A stretch of DNA of 64,000 nucleotides from the NCBI GenBank assembly GCA_963855995.1, contig OY979716.1:25183001-25247000 (forward strand). Direction: 5' to 3'. Position 1 is the first letter of the stretch; each line of letters opens with the position of its first letter. The notes beneath the pieces are model-generated. The model searched no databases. It had not been told where the DNA came from and saw nothing but the letters and a program-made list of their open reading frames with translations. This DNA comes from Muricea muricata. Lineage: Eukaryota > Cnidaria > Anthozoa > Malacalcyonacea > Plexauridae. Shown one piece after another: positions 34,115-46,600 of the stretch. Position numbers and translations under genes: made by a program.

Positions 34115-34777
34115 ATAAAAAAACTGACTTATCCTCCCCTTTTCCAAATTTTTTTCATTTCACATTGTTATTGTATTGCATTTGAAGAACATTGTGTTTT
34201 TACTCAAAATACATTACATATTATCAGGGCCGCATGCAGAATTTTTTATCATGGGAGAGGGGCATCATATTATACAGAAAGCTGACTTACAATCAATTTT
34301 AATGTTGCATACTGAATCTTAACCATTCAGCCACAATGCATCCTAATTACTTTATTTGCCAATAATGCCAGATTATTTTACTCATAAATGGTAAGGCTCT
34401 GTGGAAAACATCACTACTGTACCTCAGTACTAGTCTTTGAGTCTTTACAAATCAATTAATAATCCCTTGATTAACCCTTAGGACAACATTGAGATTCTGG
34501 CATGACAGTCATACATTATGAACCACAAGTGAGAAGTTTAAACATTGTATATTGTATCAAAATTCAAAATACTTTGTACATATTTACATTATACTGGTTT
34601 CAATAGTATTCTGTCATGTAGACAGCTGCCAATTATACAGGACCAAAAGCAATGACCACAAAGCAAAGACATTTGAAGTTATTACTTGAAGATAAATAAA
34701 CTATCAAAGAATGGACCTTTAACCTTTTAGACGAAATTTTGAAAAAAATCGAAACATGCAAAAATATTACCCATCTT

Positions 34778-35127
34778 GAAAGAGCATCCAAAACTTAGTA
34801 AAATTGCAAAGTTTGTTTGTCAAAATGATCTAAAATATGGAAAATATAGCCTTGCGAATTTGGCAAATTTTTTATTCATTTGTATTAGGGGCGGAAAATA
34901 ATACCCAGTTTATACCCTTGGGTACTCAAGGCATAATAGCCTTGCAAAGTTGGCAAATTTTCTGTAGTTTTATATTATCCATGAAAAATGAATACCCAAG
35001 GGTGTAAACTGGGTATTATTTCCCACCCGTAATTGAACCAGATCTATAGTTTACAACATTTTACAATTGGTTGTAAATTTTACTGCAATAAATCTTTGCA
35101 ATTTTACTAAGTTTAGGATGTTCTTTC
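34778..35127. repeat. Nested fold-back element, 350 bp
   Basis: The outer arms GAAAGAGCATCCAAAACTTA (34778-34814) and TAAGTTTAGGATGTTCTTTC (35091-35127) are inverted copies. The inner arms GGAAAATAATACCCAGTTTA (from 34892) and the reverse of GTAAACTGGGTATTATTTCC (to 35023) form a second palindrome. The open frame 35051-35296 overlaps this repeat and is not a gene. Confidence 0.78.
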
Positions 35128-35393
35128 TAGCATACGCCGTATTCTTCGCATACGGCATATTTCTCATCTCTGATTGCTTCAAAAAAGTCAACAACTCTAA
35201 CAGAGTCCATTCGTCGCCGGTGCGTAGTATATAAAGGGTGAATATCAGGTAGCAGCCAATTGTAAATATGCAGCGTAAGCTGCAAGCCCGAATCAATCAA
35301 CATGTAAAATGTATTTTGAAATTGAGTAATTTGAATCCCAAAGCTCCATTCTAATCTCCGTGTTGTTGCACGTCGTGGTGATCCATGGATCTG

Positions 35394-35614
35394 TTAAATT
35401 TCTTTTATCTTAATGGAAAACTCTTCTAGGCTTTCTTCGGAAATTAAATTGGTGCTACTCATCTCAACGGGTGGCGAACCTGATGTCGAGCAAGCTTCCA
35501 TCATGGTATATTGTCGAACAAGAGGCCGTCGTGTTTTTGGCTTCGATTCGTGGCTTCTTAACGGGAGATTTTCTGTAGGAACAGCACCAGTTGCTGAGGG
35601 CTTTCGTTTCGCAT
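35394..35614 (-). CDS. Possible terminal exon of an unknown spliced gene
   Basis: A minus-strand acceptor (CATTTCTTATACAG/ATGCG) opens a frame reading AKRKPSATGAVPTENLPLRS, KPKTRRPLVRQYTMMEACST and SEESLEEFSIKIKEI, then a stop at 35394. The 'KRKPSATGAVPT' block recalls the linker after THAP domains, but no THAP exon was found to its right. A possible first exon with ATG near 35845 and donor TTCAAC/GTAAGT (about 35750) would read another frame here. Confidence 0.3.
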
Positions 35615-36227
35615 CTGTATAAGAAATGAAGGCAGAATATAAACAGTCTGCACAATGTTTATTGATGCTTTAATACATGTAAATAATATACGAAATATCC
35701 AATTACCATAAATTTGCGGAAAATTAAGAGGTCAATACTTACGTTGAAAATTGGCGACCCAATGAGTATAACGTTGCAGTTTTCGAAAAGAAATACGTCG
35801 CGGCAATACAACGCTCTATTGTATTTTCGTATCCCATGCACTAAAAAGATCACGTGATCCAATTAACTGAGAACAATAACATATTTGGGGGTGTGTCCCA
35901 CTAGCCAAACCATCCTATTTTATTAACTGTGATAGCAGTAATCTCTAACTCAGGAGAACTTTCGGAAACAGTACAATGTGCTAGAGGATTAAAATTCTGC
36001 ACTCTCAATGCACGATCATTAAACAATAAGTTTGCTGAGTTCGTTGATTTTGTTTGCGATCGCAAACCGGATCTCGTTGCAATCAAGGAAACTTGGTTTA
36101 CTGATGATGAATCTGCTTCCAGAGCTCTATGTACTCCAGAAGATTGCGAACTCTTGGACTGCTCTCACCTTTGTCGTTTAAAAGGCGGTACGGGAGTCCT
36201 TTTCAGAAATAGCATTATTACCGCAAG

Positions 36228-36377
36228 CAGTGACGAAGCCAGCCCGACATTTGGTCATGCAAATGCAAATTTTTCAGCGTTTATGGACCGTATAAGGATC
36301 TATTTCTAAAGAAATGAATAATGAAAATGATTCAAATTTGCATAGCATGACTAATTGTCGGGCTGGCTTCGCTACTG
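36228..36377. mobile_element. 150-bp MITE inside the LINE endonuclease
   Basis: CAGTGACGAAGCCAGCCCGAC at the left and the reverse of GTCGGGCTGGCTTCGCTACTG at the right are inverted copies, continuing ATTTGGTCATGCAAATGCAAAT against ATTTGCATAGCATGACTAAT. It interrupts the endonuclease reading frame just after VLFRNSI. Confidence 0.75.
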
Positions 36378-36469
36378 TCCACTAGCTGAAGTGGCAGCGC
36401 TTAGTTACAATCTTTCGAGTACCCCGAATGGAGCATTAGAGCTGGTACGAAACGCCTTAATGTGATCAT

Positions 36470-36571
36470 CCCCGAGCCGCAGCGCTCTGCGCTGCCCGGG
36501 CGAGGGTTACTAATTCTGAGATGTCAAAGTCATCCGCCATTATGTATTGGTTTGGTTTGGACGTTCGACGT
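36470..36571 (+). repeat. Direct repeat, copy 1 (partner 37592-37687)
   Basis: CGAGGGTTACTAATTCTGAG and GTCATCCGCCATTATG and TTTGGTTTGG are shared with 37592-37687 in the same orientation. Both begin CCCCGAGCC. They are copies of one non-coding insertion family. Confidence 0.7.
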
Positions 36572-37261
36572 ATTTGCTTACGTCAGTGAATTCTGAGGGG
36601 TTTTTTTTAAATAAATATCAAGAAATCTGCAAGGAAACAAATCGAAAGCATTAAAAAACAATAAAAATAAAGGAAAAATGCGGAAAAGACGACGAAAAAA
36701 CGCGCCAACAGAAGGAAACAAGAACAGAAACGTACAAAAAGGTGGCCATATTCAGATTATTCAGTAGCCGTAATGATTCCACACTTTAATTTCGAAGTTT
36801 ACGTTTCTTTGCTTTGTAAAAGCAAGACTGTAATTTTTTTATAAGTGGGAAAATAATTTACAGGTAAAAATACGACCGTAGCTATTTTAATGAAAAATGC
36901 ATGGCTTAAAATGGTTTTTATTGCAAAACAAAGATTTAATAAATGTTCATCAAAACGTTTTTATAATGTAGCGTAATAAATTGTATTTCATACCGTTCCA
37001 AAGTTCACACTACGCACGATGACATACGGACCACAGACATTTAAAAATTAAGTATTTTTCATTAAAACTGGTAATTCTTTCATTATTTTCACAGTTGTTT
37101 AAAAAATATAGAACGCATTATTAAAAACTGCCCTGCCGGCGTGTGCTATGACAACAATCCTGGGAATACTTTATGTTCCAAAAATATAGTTGCATCTTTG
37201 ATGTATTAAGGGGAGGGGTTTTGGATGCATGCATGCATGTATTTCTAGTTATATATAGATG
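36572..37261. other. Non-coding insertion material within the LINE
   Basis: No coding pattern. It replaces the middle of the LINE endonuclease domain; at least part belongs to the repeat beginning at 36470. Confidence 0.35.
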
Positions 37262-37591
37262 ACCGTATTCAGTCAATCACCCAGTCTCAACCGGTGTTTT
37301 TTCTGTCGATGCTACAAAGATGCAAGATTTATTCGAAAGCGTAGGACTCATTCAACATGTCAGATGCCTGACACACATTGGACTATTGGAGGTCATGCAC
37401 TTGACAATTGTCACTAGGAACAGTAGGCAGTCTGATAAGTCCAATTCTCAGATCATTTGCCTGTTTTGTGTCATCTACAAGTTAGAAGGCCTTCGTGAAA
37501 GAAATTTCACGTTTCGTATCGTAATACAAAGTCTATTAATTTTGATTCTTTAAGAAAAGACCTATCAAACTCGAACTTAAATAAACATGTT

Positions 37592-38045
37592 ACCCCGAGC
37601 CAGCGGTTACGCCCGGAGCGAGGGTTACTAATTCTGAGATGTGAAAGTCATCCGCCATTATGTTTGGTTTGGTTTGGGCGTTCGACTTTTTAGCTGAAAA
37701 GTCCGTCGTGATTGGCTGAATTGATGTATTTTGTTTTTGTATTAGTCACGACACGAAATTTTACAAATCTAGAAAGCAATTTTTAAACAATTTAACATTA
37801 CTGTAAATCACAAATCATCTGGGAAAATGGAAAGTGTTACCATGGATGTAGTTGCGGAAGCGAATTAAGTAGAATTAGAAAACAAGATCAAGCAAGTGGA
37901 GAAGTATACAGGTATCATTGAAGGGAGGCAGATGTAAGTCATTGTCATTTATTAGCTAAACGTAGAACTATGGAGAGACGAAATGTGGCAAGACGGAAAA
38001 AGAAGAGATGCGGAAGTTGAAACGGCGAGGGGTTTCTGCATGTGA
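37592..38045 (+). mobile_element. Non-coding insertion in the LINE (repeat copy 2)
   Basis: LINE text runs up to LRKDLSNSNLNK at about 37585 and resumes near 38055-38070, so about 450 bp in between is an insertion. Its first 96 bp match 36470-36571. The ends CCCCGAGCC and GGCGAGGGG are only weakly inverted. Confidence 0.5.
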
Positions 38046-38559
38046 TGTATTTCTAGTTGACGGATCTTAATCAGCTCATAATTTCTTATGATAACATGTT
38101 GTCATCAGTACTTGAAAATCATGCATCGCTGATCACTCACTAAGAGACCTAGTTTTCCATGGTTTAATGATGACATAAAAAGTACCAAGCGAGCCCACAG
38201 ACAAGCAGAGAGGAAGCTTATCGATTCTCCTCTTCATATAGCCTGCTACTAAAACATCATCCACTTTCTACTACCCCCTTTGACAAGTTTAAAATGATGA
38301 ACGAAGATGATGTAAAGCATTTAATAAAATCAGGAAAACAAATCATGCGCTCTGGATCCTGTGCCTACTTCTTTTGTTATCGACTGCCCGTAATCACCAA
38401 GTTGATAAATTAGACTCTGGCTTGTTTCCAGACAATTTAAAAACCTGCTGATGCTCGTCCTAATGTGAAGGTTAATTCTAGCTTCGATAATTCTAGCTTT
38501 CTCCAACCTTCGTACACAGCAAACTAGAGCTGTTGGTATGCAAGATATTAAGGAACTGC

Positions 38560-40175
38560 TCCAAAAATCACGACTTTTAGAGGACGATGTTGACTTCTGT
38601 CAGACTTCATCACGTCCTCTTGGCGACCAACTGCCCAGTGCATTGTCTACATCAACAATGGCTATATTTTTGTGATCAACAACAAATTGATCCCGTGCAT
38701 TCCTGTGTGACTTCGGTTCGCAAGTTCCACCACAGCTTAGTTGTGAAAGGTCTGAGTTATTCAGGCCTTAATTAACACGGTGTGCTCGGTAATTTCTAAT
38801 CTACATTTTGAGTTGACCCATAACTGCAGTATTAGGGAGCTTTAGATTTGACTACGGCTACGGCTACGGCTACGAGATTTGATGGCGTGCGCAGAAGTCG
38901 TATGTCGTTCTCGTTTCTGTTCGAACTTTATTTAGAAGAAAAACAAGCAACGAGAAATGAAGTTTCCGTAAATTAATTTTCATTTAGTCCATAACTCTCT
39001 CTACAAGGTTAGCTCTTTATGCGAAGAACAGTGCACGAACTAACTGCAAGTAAGTGTAGAATAAAAAAACAAACAAGTAAGTGTTGAATAAAAAAAACAA
39101 ACCAGATAATATTTATAACGAGATTGCAACTACAATTATATTTCAAAGTTTTAGGACTACTAGGACTATATATTCAAGAATATATTGTTAAGAACATAAA
39201 AAATCACAAATCTATATATGACACATAAGTACAAAAATTGCTAGCTAGAATTTCGCGGTGTAGTTCGCTCATGTTTGTTTATGGCTATCGTTTGTATAAA
39301 CGCTAAGAATAAGTCGAATATTTCTACAGACAATTTTTGAAGAAAAGCAAACGTAAACTAACTTTCAATAGTATTTAAAAAGTCGTAGTGAGGACTACGA
39401 GATTCCTGCAAAATGTCGTACTCAGATGAGCGACGGCTACGACTTTTTCTCGTTAGTACGAGATGGCGTCAGCATATGGCGTGCGCTTGGCGCAAAAATG
39501 ACGAATCTCGTAGTCGTAGCCGTAGCCGTAGTCAAATCTAAAGCTCGCTATTAAACCAGTAAAGTCGACACCCCTTAGTGTATCAGAACTTAAAGGTGTA
39601 TTCAATAAAAATGATCTGATTCCGAAGTATAACACTATATGGTCGGTGGAAAAGGTGCTGGATTACGTGCAATTGCTATGACTCTGAAGGAACTGACTTT
39701 GAAATTAATCAATGTTGATCGCGCTTACTACTGGTCAAAGGTTTCAAACATTAATCTTTTTTTTGGACATGTCCGAAGGAAATATGCAGAAAGATGACGT
39801 GCTTGTATCTCTGTGTCTGTTTTCATACTTGGTACCAATACTTTGTGAGTATGTATCGCTGCAATGCTACCTTTTCGGAACCTCTAAGCACAGAACATTC
39901 TCAAAACATGTGGTTTCTTACCTCATAATCCTGTAACATCCAGCACTACTGCACGATGGATTAAGCTGTAGCTAGTTGCATGCTCAGTAAGTGGGTGCAC
40001 CTAGCTCAAACGTTTTCTACTCATAGAATGCGCTTTGCTTCTTTTTTGCTAGGCTGTTGTTTCTGCTTCTGCTGACGTGATTGTAAAGACTGCAGGTTTA
40101 TCTGATCAATTTACCTGTCGTGATAAACTTTTTGTATTATAAAGAGCCTGTGGCCAATACTGTAAAGAGGTGTTG
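38560..40175 (+). pseudogene. Tyrosine recombinase (DIRS-type), interrupted
   Basis: WLYFCDQQQIDPVHSCVTSV and VVKGLSYSGLN (38640-38770) match the core-binding domain of tyrosine recombinases from DIRS-like retroelements. After the 714-bp insertion the gene resumes with TPLSVSELKGVFNKNDLIPK, YNTIWSVEKVLDYVQ (39570-39680), TLKELTLKLI...LIALTTGQRFQTL (box I Arg region, 39690-39750), VTSSTTARWIK-like text near 39930, and SADVIVKTAGLSDQFT (about 40075), the C-terminal region before the nucleophilic Tyr. Several stops and frame shifts. No reverse transcriptase of DIRS type was found nearby, so it may come from a truncated retroelement. It abuts the LINE relic at about 38510. Confidence 0.68.
38835..39548. 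mobile_element. 714-bp TIR element inside the tyrosine recombinase
   Basis: The ends GGGAGCTTTAGATTTGACTACGGCTACGGC and the reverse of GCCGTAGTCAAATCTAAAGCTCGC are inverted copies of about 33 bp. TATTA flanks both sides (38830-38834, 39549-39553), a 5-bp target duplication. The TIRs contain an internal hexamer array (ACGGCT repeated three to four times). No protein inside. Confidence 0.83.
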
Positions 40176-43100
40176 AAAACCGCTAGTGGAGGTGATTAGT
40201 CTGATATACTGCCATGTAACTAAAATTATTGTGAAATGTTACTGCTTGTTTTGATGATCAAATGTCAGTGAGTGTGCACGTTGGTAAAGTTTGCAGCAAG
40301 GGCTAAGTATTTTGTAGTTGATAAAGAACAGGTCATATTTGAATGTTTTTAACTCCTGACGCGACGAGAATACTAATAATTCAGGCTTTGATTACATCAC
40401 TGTAGTATCTAGAAGGGGTTCTGGAGCGGGGCCGGGGAGCAGTGAAGAGCCTCGCTCCACCCAAAACGTCTTTATTTCTTAAATTTATTCAGACTCGCGT
40501 TAATTTATACTTATTTTTTGCGGTAATAATTCCGTGTTCTAATATAAATCTTAATCCAAGCCCTAATCCAAACCCTAATCCTAACCAGCGTTTTATTTGT
40601 CATGTTTTAACTTTGATGGATTGAAGATTAATTTCGCGTACTGAGAACACGGAATTGTTACCTTTTTTGCTATCACATGTACTTTTATGCTATTATTTGT
40701 GGAAGAAAACCTATTTTGTAAAATCTTGGAGGAAAATAGGTTAAAATAGGCTATTTTAATTCTATTTTATTACTTTGAAAGGCAGTCCGCTATAAAAAAA
40801 CACATAAATGAACTCATCAACTAAAAGAGGCTATTTAAATCCTATTTTAAATTGCAATAGTTGACCTGCATCTAAGGACGTATACGTGCTTATATTCAGT
40901 TATGCAAATATGCATACGTTAAAAACTCAAACTTGATTGGTTGCATGAAGGCTATGTGATAATAAGGTGCATAGAAGGGCTAAACGAGTGACCTAACTAA
41001 ATTATGTAGATCTTGTTGCGTAAATAGTATGATCATGATAAAATGAACAAAATAAAATGATCATGATTTTTAAAGTATTAGCTACCTAATGCTGTGATGC
41101 ATGTTTCAAACTAGACCTTACATTATATTGTTCAAGAATTATCGTCAAACATTTGCAAAAGTGTAGAGCGGGCAGTTCACAACATCACCACTCACAATAC
41201 TGTATAATGACACGCAATGTCAATCACATTGAACACATTCTGTTTTAGAATGTTCATAGGACTAATTGTCCGAAAGGTGCATATTAAACACAATGAGGCA
41301 GTTATACAATACGCGAAATTTCTATAGCTTGGATAATATGATGTATTTTCAAATCCCCCGAATATAATAAGTGCGCAATGACTGAAAATTAATGTTAATA
41401 CGCAAATCATAAGTCTTCAGTTCTTGAAGCTCATGCGTGCAAGACAAATCATTTGAGAGATGCCTCCAAGAGCTAGACCAAGAAAACCTCGAAGATTAAT
41501 TCGTAAAGCTGAGCGAAATATGCTTCACCAAATGTACAATAGGCCCGGCCCACAGTTATGACAGACACGCAGCTAGAGTATGTTTTTCATCTACAAATTG
41601 TCTACAAATTGTAGCTGTTATAATAGTGAAGACTAATCACAAATCCCATCGGTCATTAGATTACTGCGAGTTGCAAGCGTAATCCGTCAAAATGACTTTC
41701 TTCATACAATAATCATTTGCATGTATTGACCATGCAAATTACAAAACGATTAACTCAGAACAACATAGTTAGCATATAAGACAGCTCATGCCATAGCCAA
41801 TCAAATATTGCTATGTTTAGTTTAGCCATATTTTGCATATAGGTGATATAGCAAGAGCCAATAAGAAATGGCGATTTTCCGTGTCTTTCGTCCCGGCCGT
41901 TAATGATATTAATGAGGGATGCAGGTCAACTAATACAACGGAGGAAATTTTCAAATGGGAGAAGCGATATACTACGTATAAGTAAAAGAATAAATAAATA
42001 AAGGTAAGAGAATAACTTGGTCATCAAATAAGGATAAAATATGCTATTTTAAACCTAATTTGCTTTGCTAGATACAAAAATATATAAAATAGGCTCTTTG
42101 AAACTTATTTTTCATATACCAAAACTAACAGGGTCATCAAACGATCACAAAAACTCTATTAGCAAGCTTGGATTCTTGGCAAGCAAAATATAGATAAAAT
42201 ATGCCATTTGAGACTTATATTATTTTGCATACGTATACCAAAACTTGCATGATCATGAAACGGACATAAAATGTATTTTTATTAAAATCTATTTGCATAG
42301 CAAAATAAAATACACTATTTTAATCACATTTATTTTATTGAAAGAAATTAAACATGTATATATAGTATAGACGCGTGACGTGTAAGATCTGCTTAAAGTA
42401 ATTAGCAAATTTCCATGCTTTTAAGTTCCTATTATATAACTGCAAAAACATAACTTGCCCCAACTTTTCCAATGGTTTCTGGAACGTTCAAACTCTTGAT
42501 AATCAGGCTCATAGCGGCCATCTTGGATTGACCACATTATAATATGTAGTTATACACAGACAAATGTGAGAGGAAGAATTAAGCCATTTTTGAGAAATAT
42601 ATATTTTTGCAGGCATTATTTATTTATTGCCTTCGATAAGTAACTGGAACTGTTAGAACCCCCTTTGCTACGATACCTGTAGTCCACGGTAAAAACTCCA
42701 ATATGGCGGCTATTTGCCATTATCTTTGCATGCTGGAAGCTCTAATCAGTAACAGTTTTCCTATCATTAGAGCTACATGACAATGCAACGTTGCAGTCTA
42801 CGTTTATGGTGTTTACTTGCTGTGAGCGACAATAGACTAGCTGTGATGGTTTCAAATGCCTGCAGACACAAACTTCAAAGGGTCCGACTCGGGTGGCTCT
42901 GCTGTTCGTTCTGCAAACTGTGACTGATTTCGCGGGATATTCCAATGTCTATAATGCTAAAACATAATTTTCATTTCCCTTGCCGCCTTCGCTTCTTGTT
43001 CGATGGCTTTCTTGGCTTCTTAGTATTTACTGCAGTCAATATACTGTATCGCTACTTATGAATTATAACGTGACAGTGAATAATGCACAATTGAAATAAT

Positions 43101-43561
43101 TTCGCGCAATCATGATTATACAGCAGCAAATATTTAAACGCAATATATTGCACAATAGCGAAGACTGAATGCTATTAAGGTGTGTTCTGTCTAGATGCAC
43201 AAAAATTCAAGAGGCAGCTAAAGTAATGCCCAAAACTAATAAAATATTAGGCAATATTTGCGTCGCGGATAACTGCTCAGTTATGAAATCTTAGCGCTAC
43301 AGCTGGAAAAGATTGTCATACGGTTACCCAATTATGTTATAGTTAGTAAGTGTGAATTATGTTTGCTGACGCTGGCATTGGTTACAGCATCTTCTCCACA
43401 TCATGATCACTGCTACATTTCTCCCTACCTGCATATTACCACCATGTAATATGATAATCATGCAGCATTATATTTGTGTCTTCAAAATAATTGCGTAATA
43501 ATGTCATTGTCATTAGCACAAAGCATACAGAGGTTAAATTTCTCATTAATTGTGCGTACCC
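40176..43561. other. No gene recognised
   Basis: AT-rich with many short CTATTTTA/AAATAGG phrases between 40720 and 42320. A short run of CCCTAA-like units (about 40557-40590, CCCTAATCCAAACCCTAATCC) resembles degenerate telomere repeat but is only about 30 bases. No supported coding sequence. Confidence 0.4.
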
Positions 43562-43655
43562 CTTGCTTAGCCAGTGCGCTAAAAAGAGGCATTTACAATG
43601 GATACTAAAATGGCCAGGAGGAAAAAGACCTCTTCTTAGCGCACTGGCTAAGCTA
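43562..43655. repeat. Hairpin element with about 25-bp arms
   Basis: CTTGCTTAGCCAGTGCGCTAAAAAGAGG (43562-43589) pairs with CCTCTTCTTAGCGCACTGGCTAAGC (from 43629), separated by about 40 bases. Confidence 0.75.
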
Positions 43656-43859
43656 TGAGAAGTTGAACCTCTGTTGACGATACATTTCAAGCTTTAACAC
43701 TGGACATTTAATTTGAACTCTACAGCACTGCACTTTCATCAATACTGGACAAAGTATACCATGCTGCACACTAACAGCATGCTTTCCACAATTGCAGGAA
43801 GTTTCCTTCAAAGAGTTGATCACTGTGGGGGAAGGGTCAATATTATATAATGCATGCAT
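43653..43859 (-). pseudogene. Cysteine-rich fragment, unidentified
   Basis: The minus-strand frame reads ETSCNCGKHAVSVQHGILCP and LMKVQCCRVQIKCPVLKLEM. The CxCxxH start recalls SWIM-like or other zinc motifs, but spacing after it does not fit a known family I can name. Short and flanked by repeats; possibly a transposon gene piece. Confidence 0.2.
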
Positions 43860-46324
43860 TCTACAATTCTTTAAGATGTTCTTTATCTCTCTATTTTTGC
43901 TAATTCCTATGAGAAAAGCCTTCAGCTTTTTTTACAAGACTAAATTTTCTTTGACATGTATATTTCGTGTGCTAAATGTTTTTCACTGTGTAAAAAATTC
44001 AAGATTCACACACAAAATTTGCACATCAAATTTGTGTAAAAGAGGCTTTAATTCAATAACGTGAAGCAAACGTTGGCTAAAGAGGATCTTGATGAAGTCT
44101 GCGATTTATATTAGTAGCTTAGTTTGCTCAACAATTTAGCCCCACTTTGCCAATCTAAACAGTATTATCATTATTCATCTCTTTAACAATTGATTGTTTT
44201 CACGCAGTATTTATTGAAATACCGAAATGTTTGCATAGCAGGACCGAATTATCTTGCTGGCAAGACGCTACTGATTGATAGTTTTGGAATAAAGCCATAT
44301 GTATGGGAAAATGGGACAAACTGCAAAGTCGTCTAATCCACAGCTAGCAATAGCTCAAGCTCAAGCTCAAAATCAGATTTTTCTCAATACTGAAGCTGTT
44401 CATATAAAAAAAAGTAAGAAATTAACCATTTGAGAAAGTTGCCCGGATTTTTCTGAGCATGTTGCATGCATATAATTTATGTAAACTATATAAGCTTTCC
44501 GATCTGGCGTCTTCTTAAATACAAACAGCAAATTCATCCGGGTCCAAAGCAGGGAATCAATTGATAGCTTTCTATTGTACGTTATAAACTCTAGTGATTT
44601 CTGCCCTTTTGTTATTACGTTCCGTCTTTAAATCTCTGCCTAGTCGCCATATCGTCAGCTGAGGATTAAGGGCTTTGTTTACGCCGTATTTGAAAGACCA
44701 CAGAGATAAAATTTTTGAATTATTTTTCGAATCACGTTTAACGTTTAAATTAAGCTTCCTGGCCAGCAGCAACGCTCAAAGCTGCTGAAACGGAGCTGTT
44801 CTGCTGTCAATTTTACTCCTAATTATTATAAATTTTACATGTGCAGCGATAACAACCACTACTGATCTTGCATATTAAATTTTTTATCCTCGTGTGAATA
44901 TATATAGTTTTAGAGTTCAATTAAGTGCAACAGTTCTCGTACAAAACTATTAAACGTTCTTCTGTAGTCTCTAATATTACTAAAATGATCCTTAATCCTG
45001 TAGTACTCAAAGGGTGTCATTATACACACTTTATTCAGAGTAACATAATATATTACATCTATATATAACTACCATCCAAAGGCGTAAACTGTAAAGTAAA
45101 CTCGGAATTACTTTTCTGAAACAGCGTCGAGGGCACATAGGAAACTTACGACGGCAAATTTTCTTCCTACAAACGTAATTCCCTGACTATTATGGCCTAT
45201 TAGCCGCATATTATCTTTTTCATAAACGTCATACCTATATGGTTAAACTATATCTCTCTAGTCTCCAGTTCAAAATATTAAATTTATGAGCATCAACGAG
45301 GAACAAGTGATCATGCCCGTGACACATTGCGCAATTTCTGCAAGGTAAATTAAAATATATGTTTTTTTCTATAGACTGGGGGATAATCGTCTTAACACAA
45401 ATGTTAAAAAGTCTTTCACTGCAGGAAACATTTAAAACTAGATTAATAGCTTTATGCGCATTCATGCATGCATCGTTCGATCATTACGAAATTCCTCTCT
45501 GCATGCTGCAATAAGCTGGTGAAATAAAACTCGATCTACACTGTCTGATATGTAATGACGTTTTTCTAAATTTAAGAAACGTTCGAATTATTTTAGTACT
45601 AAAGCTATTGACGTATTATTTTTTGGATTATGTAAAATATTATATGCACCACAAATTATTACAATTATGATAATCATGGTTGTGAGAGGTAGCACGAATT
45701 TCAAAGTCGTGTGAACGAATTAATAGCTTTACCTAGTATGCCCAATTGATATAGCTAAAAATATCAAGTACATAACACACTCATTCTGCTTATGATGGGA
45801 AAATGGATTGTTAACTAAATACTAGTCGATATTTTAGGAGGGTAGTTACAGGGTTCCTACAAGCATGAAATGTAATAACCCCGGCAGTTGATTGAGACTT
45901 GGCAGAAGACTTCATCTCGTGTTTAAAAAAAGAAAGGTTAACTTTTCTGCAAATAGTGCTTCGCTGTGACAATAACATTTTTATCAATTTGAATTCTTGG
46001 CAAATGTGGCGCAATGGAGGGCCTGCTAGTGCTTCATGTGAAGATACCGGGGAGGTATTTATGCCACATAAAGACCCCGAAGCGCGCTGTTTCTGATGGC
46101 CATGCATATAATTATGACACATATTTTCTTTCACCTTTGAAGAGGTTTTTCAACTGGTGTCGATCAAGTCTAAAGATTCTAAGTCAATATTTTTCGAAAT
46201 TCTATCTATTCATTCAAAAGAATTTACTATCAGATATACTGAATACCGCGATACGTCAAAGTACAGAAAACTGGGCCAACAAAATACAAAACAACGGTAA
46301 CTCCGAAAATAAACATTTTAATAA
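43860..46324. other. No gene recognised
   Basis: The open frames at 43792-44064, 45235-45465 and 45811-46134 show no domain or splice context. 45811-46134 is open on both strands but has no recognisable motif. Confidence 0.35.
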
Positions 46325-46371
46325 TCTAGCTTTCGACTAAGTTTCAGTCATCATCAGGAATGATGCTAGGT
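46325..46371 (-). other. Hammerhead-like motif on the minus strand (Penelope-type terminus?)
   Basis: Read on the minus strand: CCTAGCATCATTC, CTGATGA, T, GACT-GAAACTT-AGTC, GAAA, GCTAG. CTGATGA, a four-base stem II and GAAA are the three hammerhead core boxes, and GCTAG can pair with the upstream CTAGC. The following sequence, ending AAAATGTTTATTTTCGGAGTTA, resembles Penelope element tails such as that at 18.8 kb. Fold and cleavage are untested. Confidence 0.4.
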
Positions 46372-46395
46372 TACATTTCACAAGTATATTATATA

Positions 46396-46600
46396 GAAGA
46401 TTAATAAGGTAATATCTACCTATTGATAAGGTAACTAGGTAATATCTGGTAATAAGGTAATATCAATATTAAGAAGGTGATATCTGTAATAAGATAATAA
46501 GGTAATATATTAATAAGGGAATATATTAATAAGGTAACATATCAATATGGTAATAAGGAAATATATTAATAAGGGAGATTAATAAGATAATATCTGGGCC
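46396..46600 (+). repeat. Degenerate minisatellite, AATAAGGTAATAT-type unit
   Basis: AATAAGGTAATATC/ATTAATAAGG units of 13-19 bases repeat with indels about twelve times. Non-coding. Confidence 0.8.

Larger units (their letters stand above)
35929..38510 (+). pseudogene. LINE (non-LTR retrotransposon) relic, endonuclease and start of RT
   Basis: 35960-36215 encodes an APE-type endonuclease start: LKFCTLNARSLNNKFAEFVD, FVCDRKPDLVAIKETWFTDD and RLKGGTGVLFRNS, with the expected Asn and Glu. The frame is broken by a MITE at 36228. The domain resumes at about 37300 with MQDLFESVGLIQHVRCLTHI and ITFRKTKSI-like text near 37500, is broken again at about 37592, and resumes near 38065 with YDNMLSSVLENHASLIT and FNDDIKSTKRAHRQAERKL. 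Start-of-RT text MNEDDVKHLIKS and LPVITKLIN...SGLFPDNLKTADARP runs to about 38510. The RT core is missing. L2/CR1-like in feel; the clade is not determined. Confidence 0.72.

Noticed and set aside
40557..40590. CCCTAA-like units suggesting an interstitial telomere repeat
   Set aside because: About five degenerate units with irregular spacing; too short to support.
45811..46134. Open frames on both strands near 46 kb
   Set aside because: No recognisable motif, no splice partner; both may be chance.
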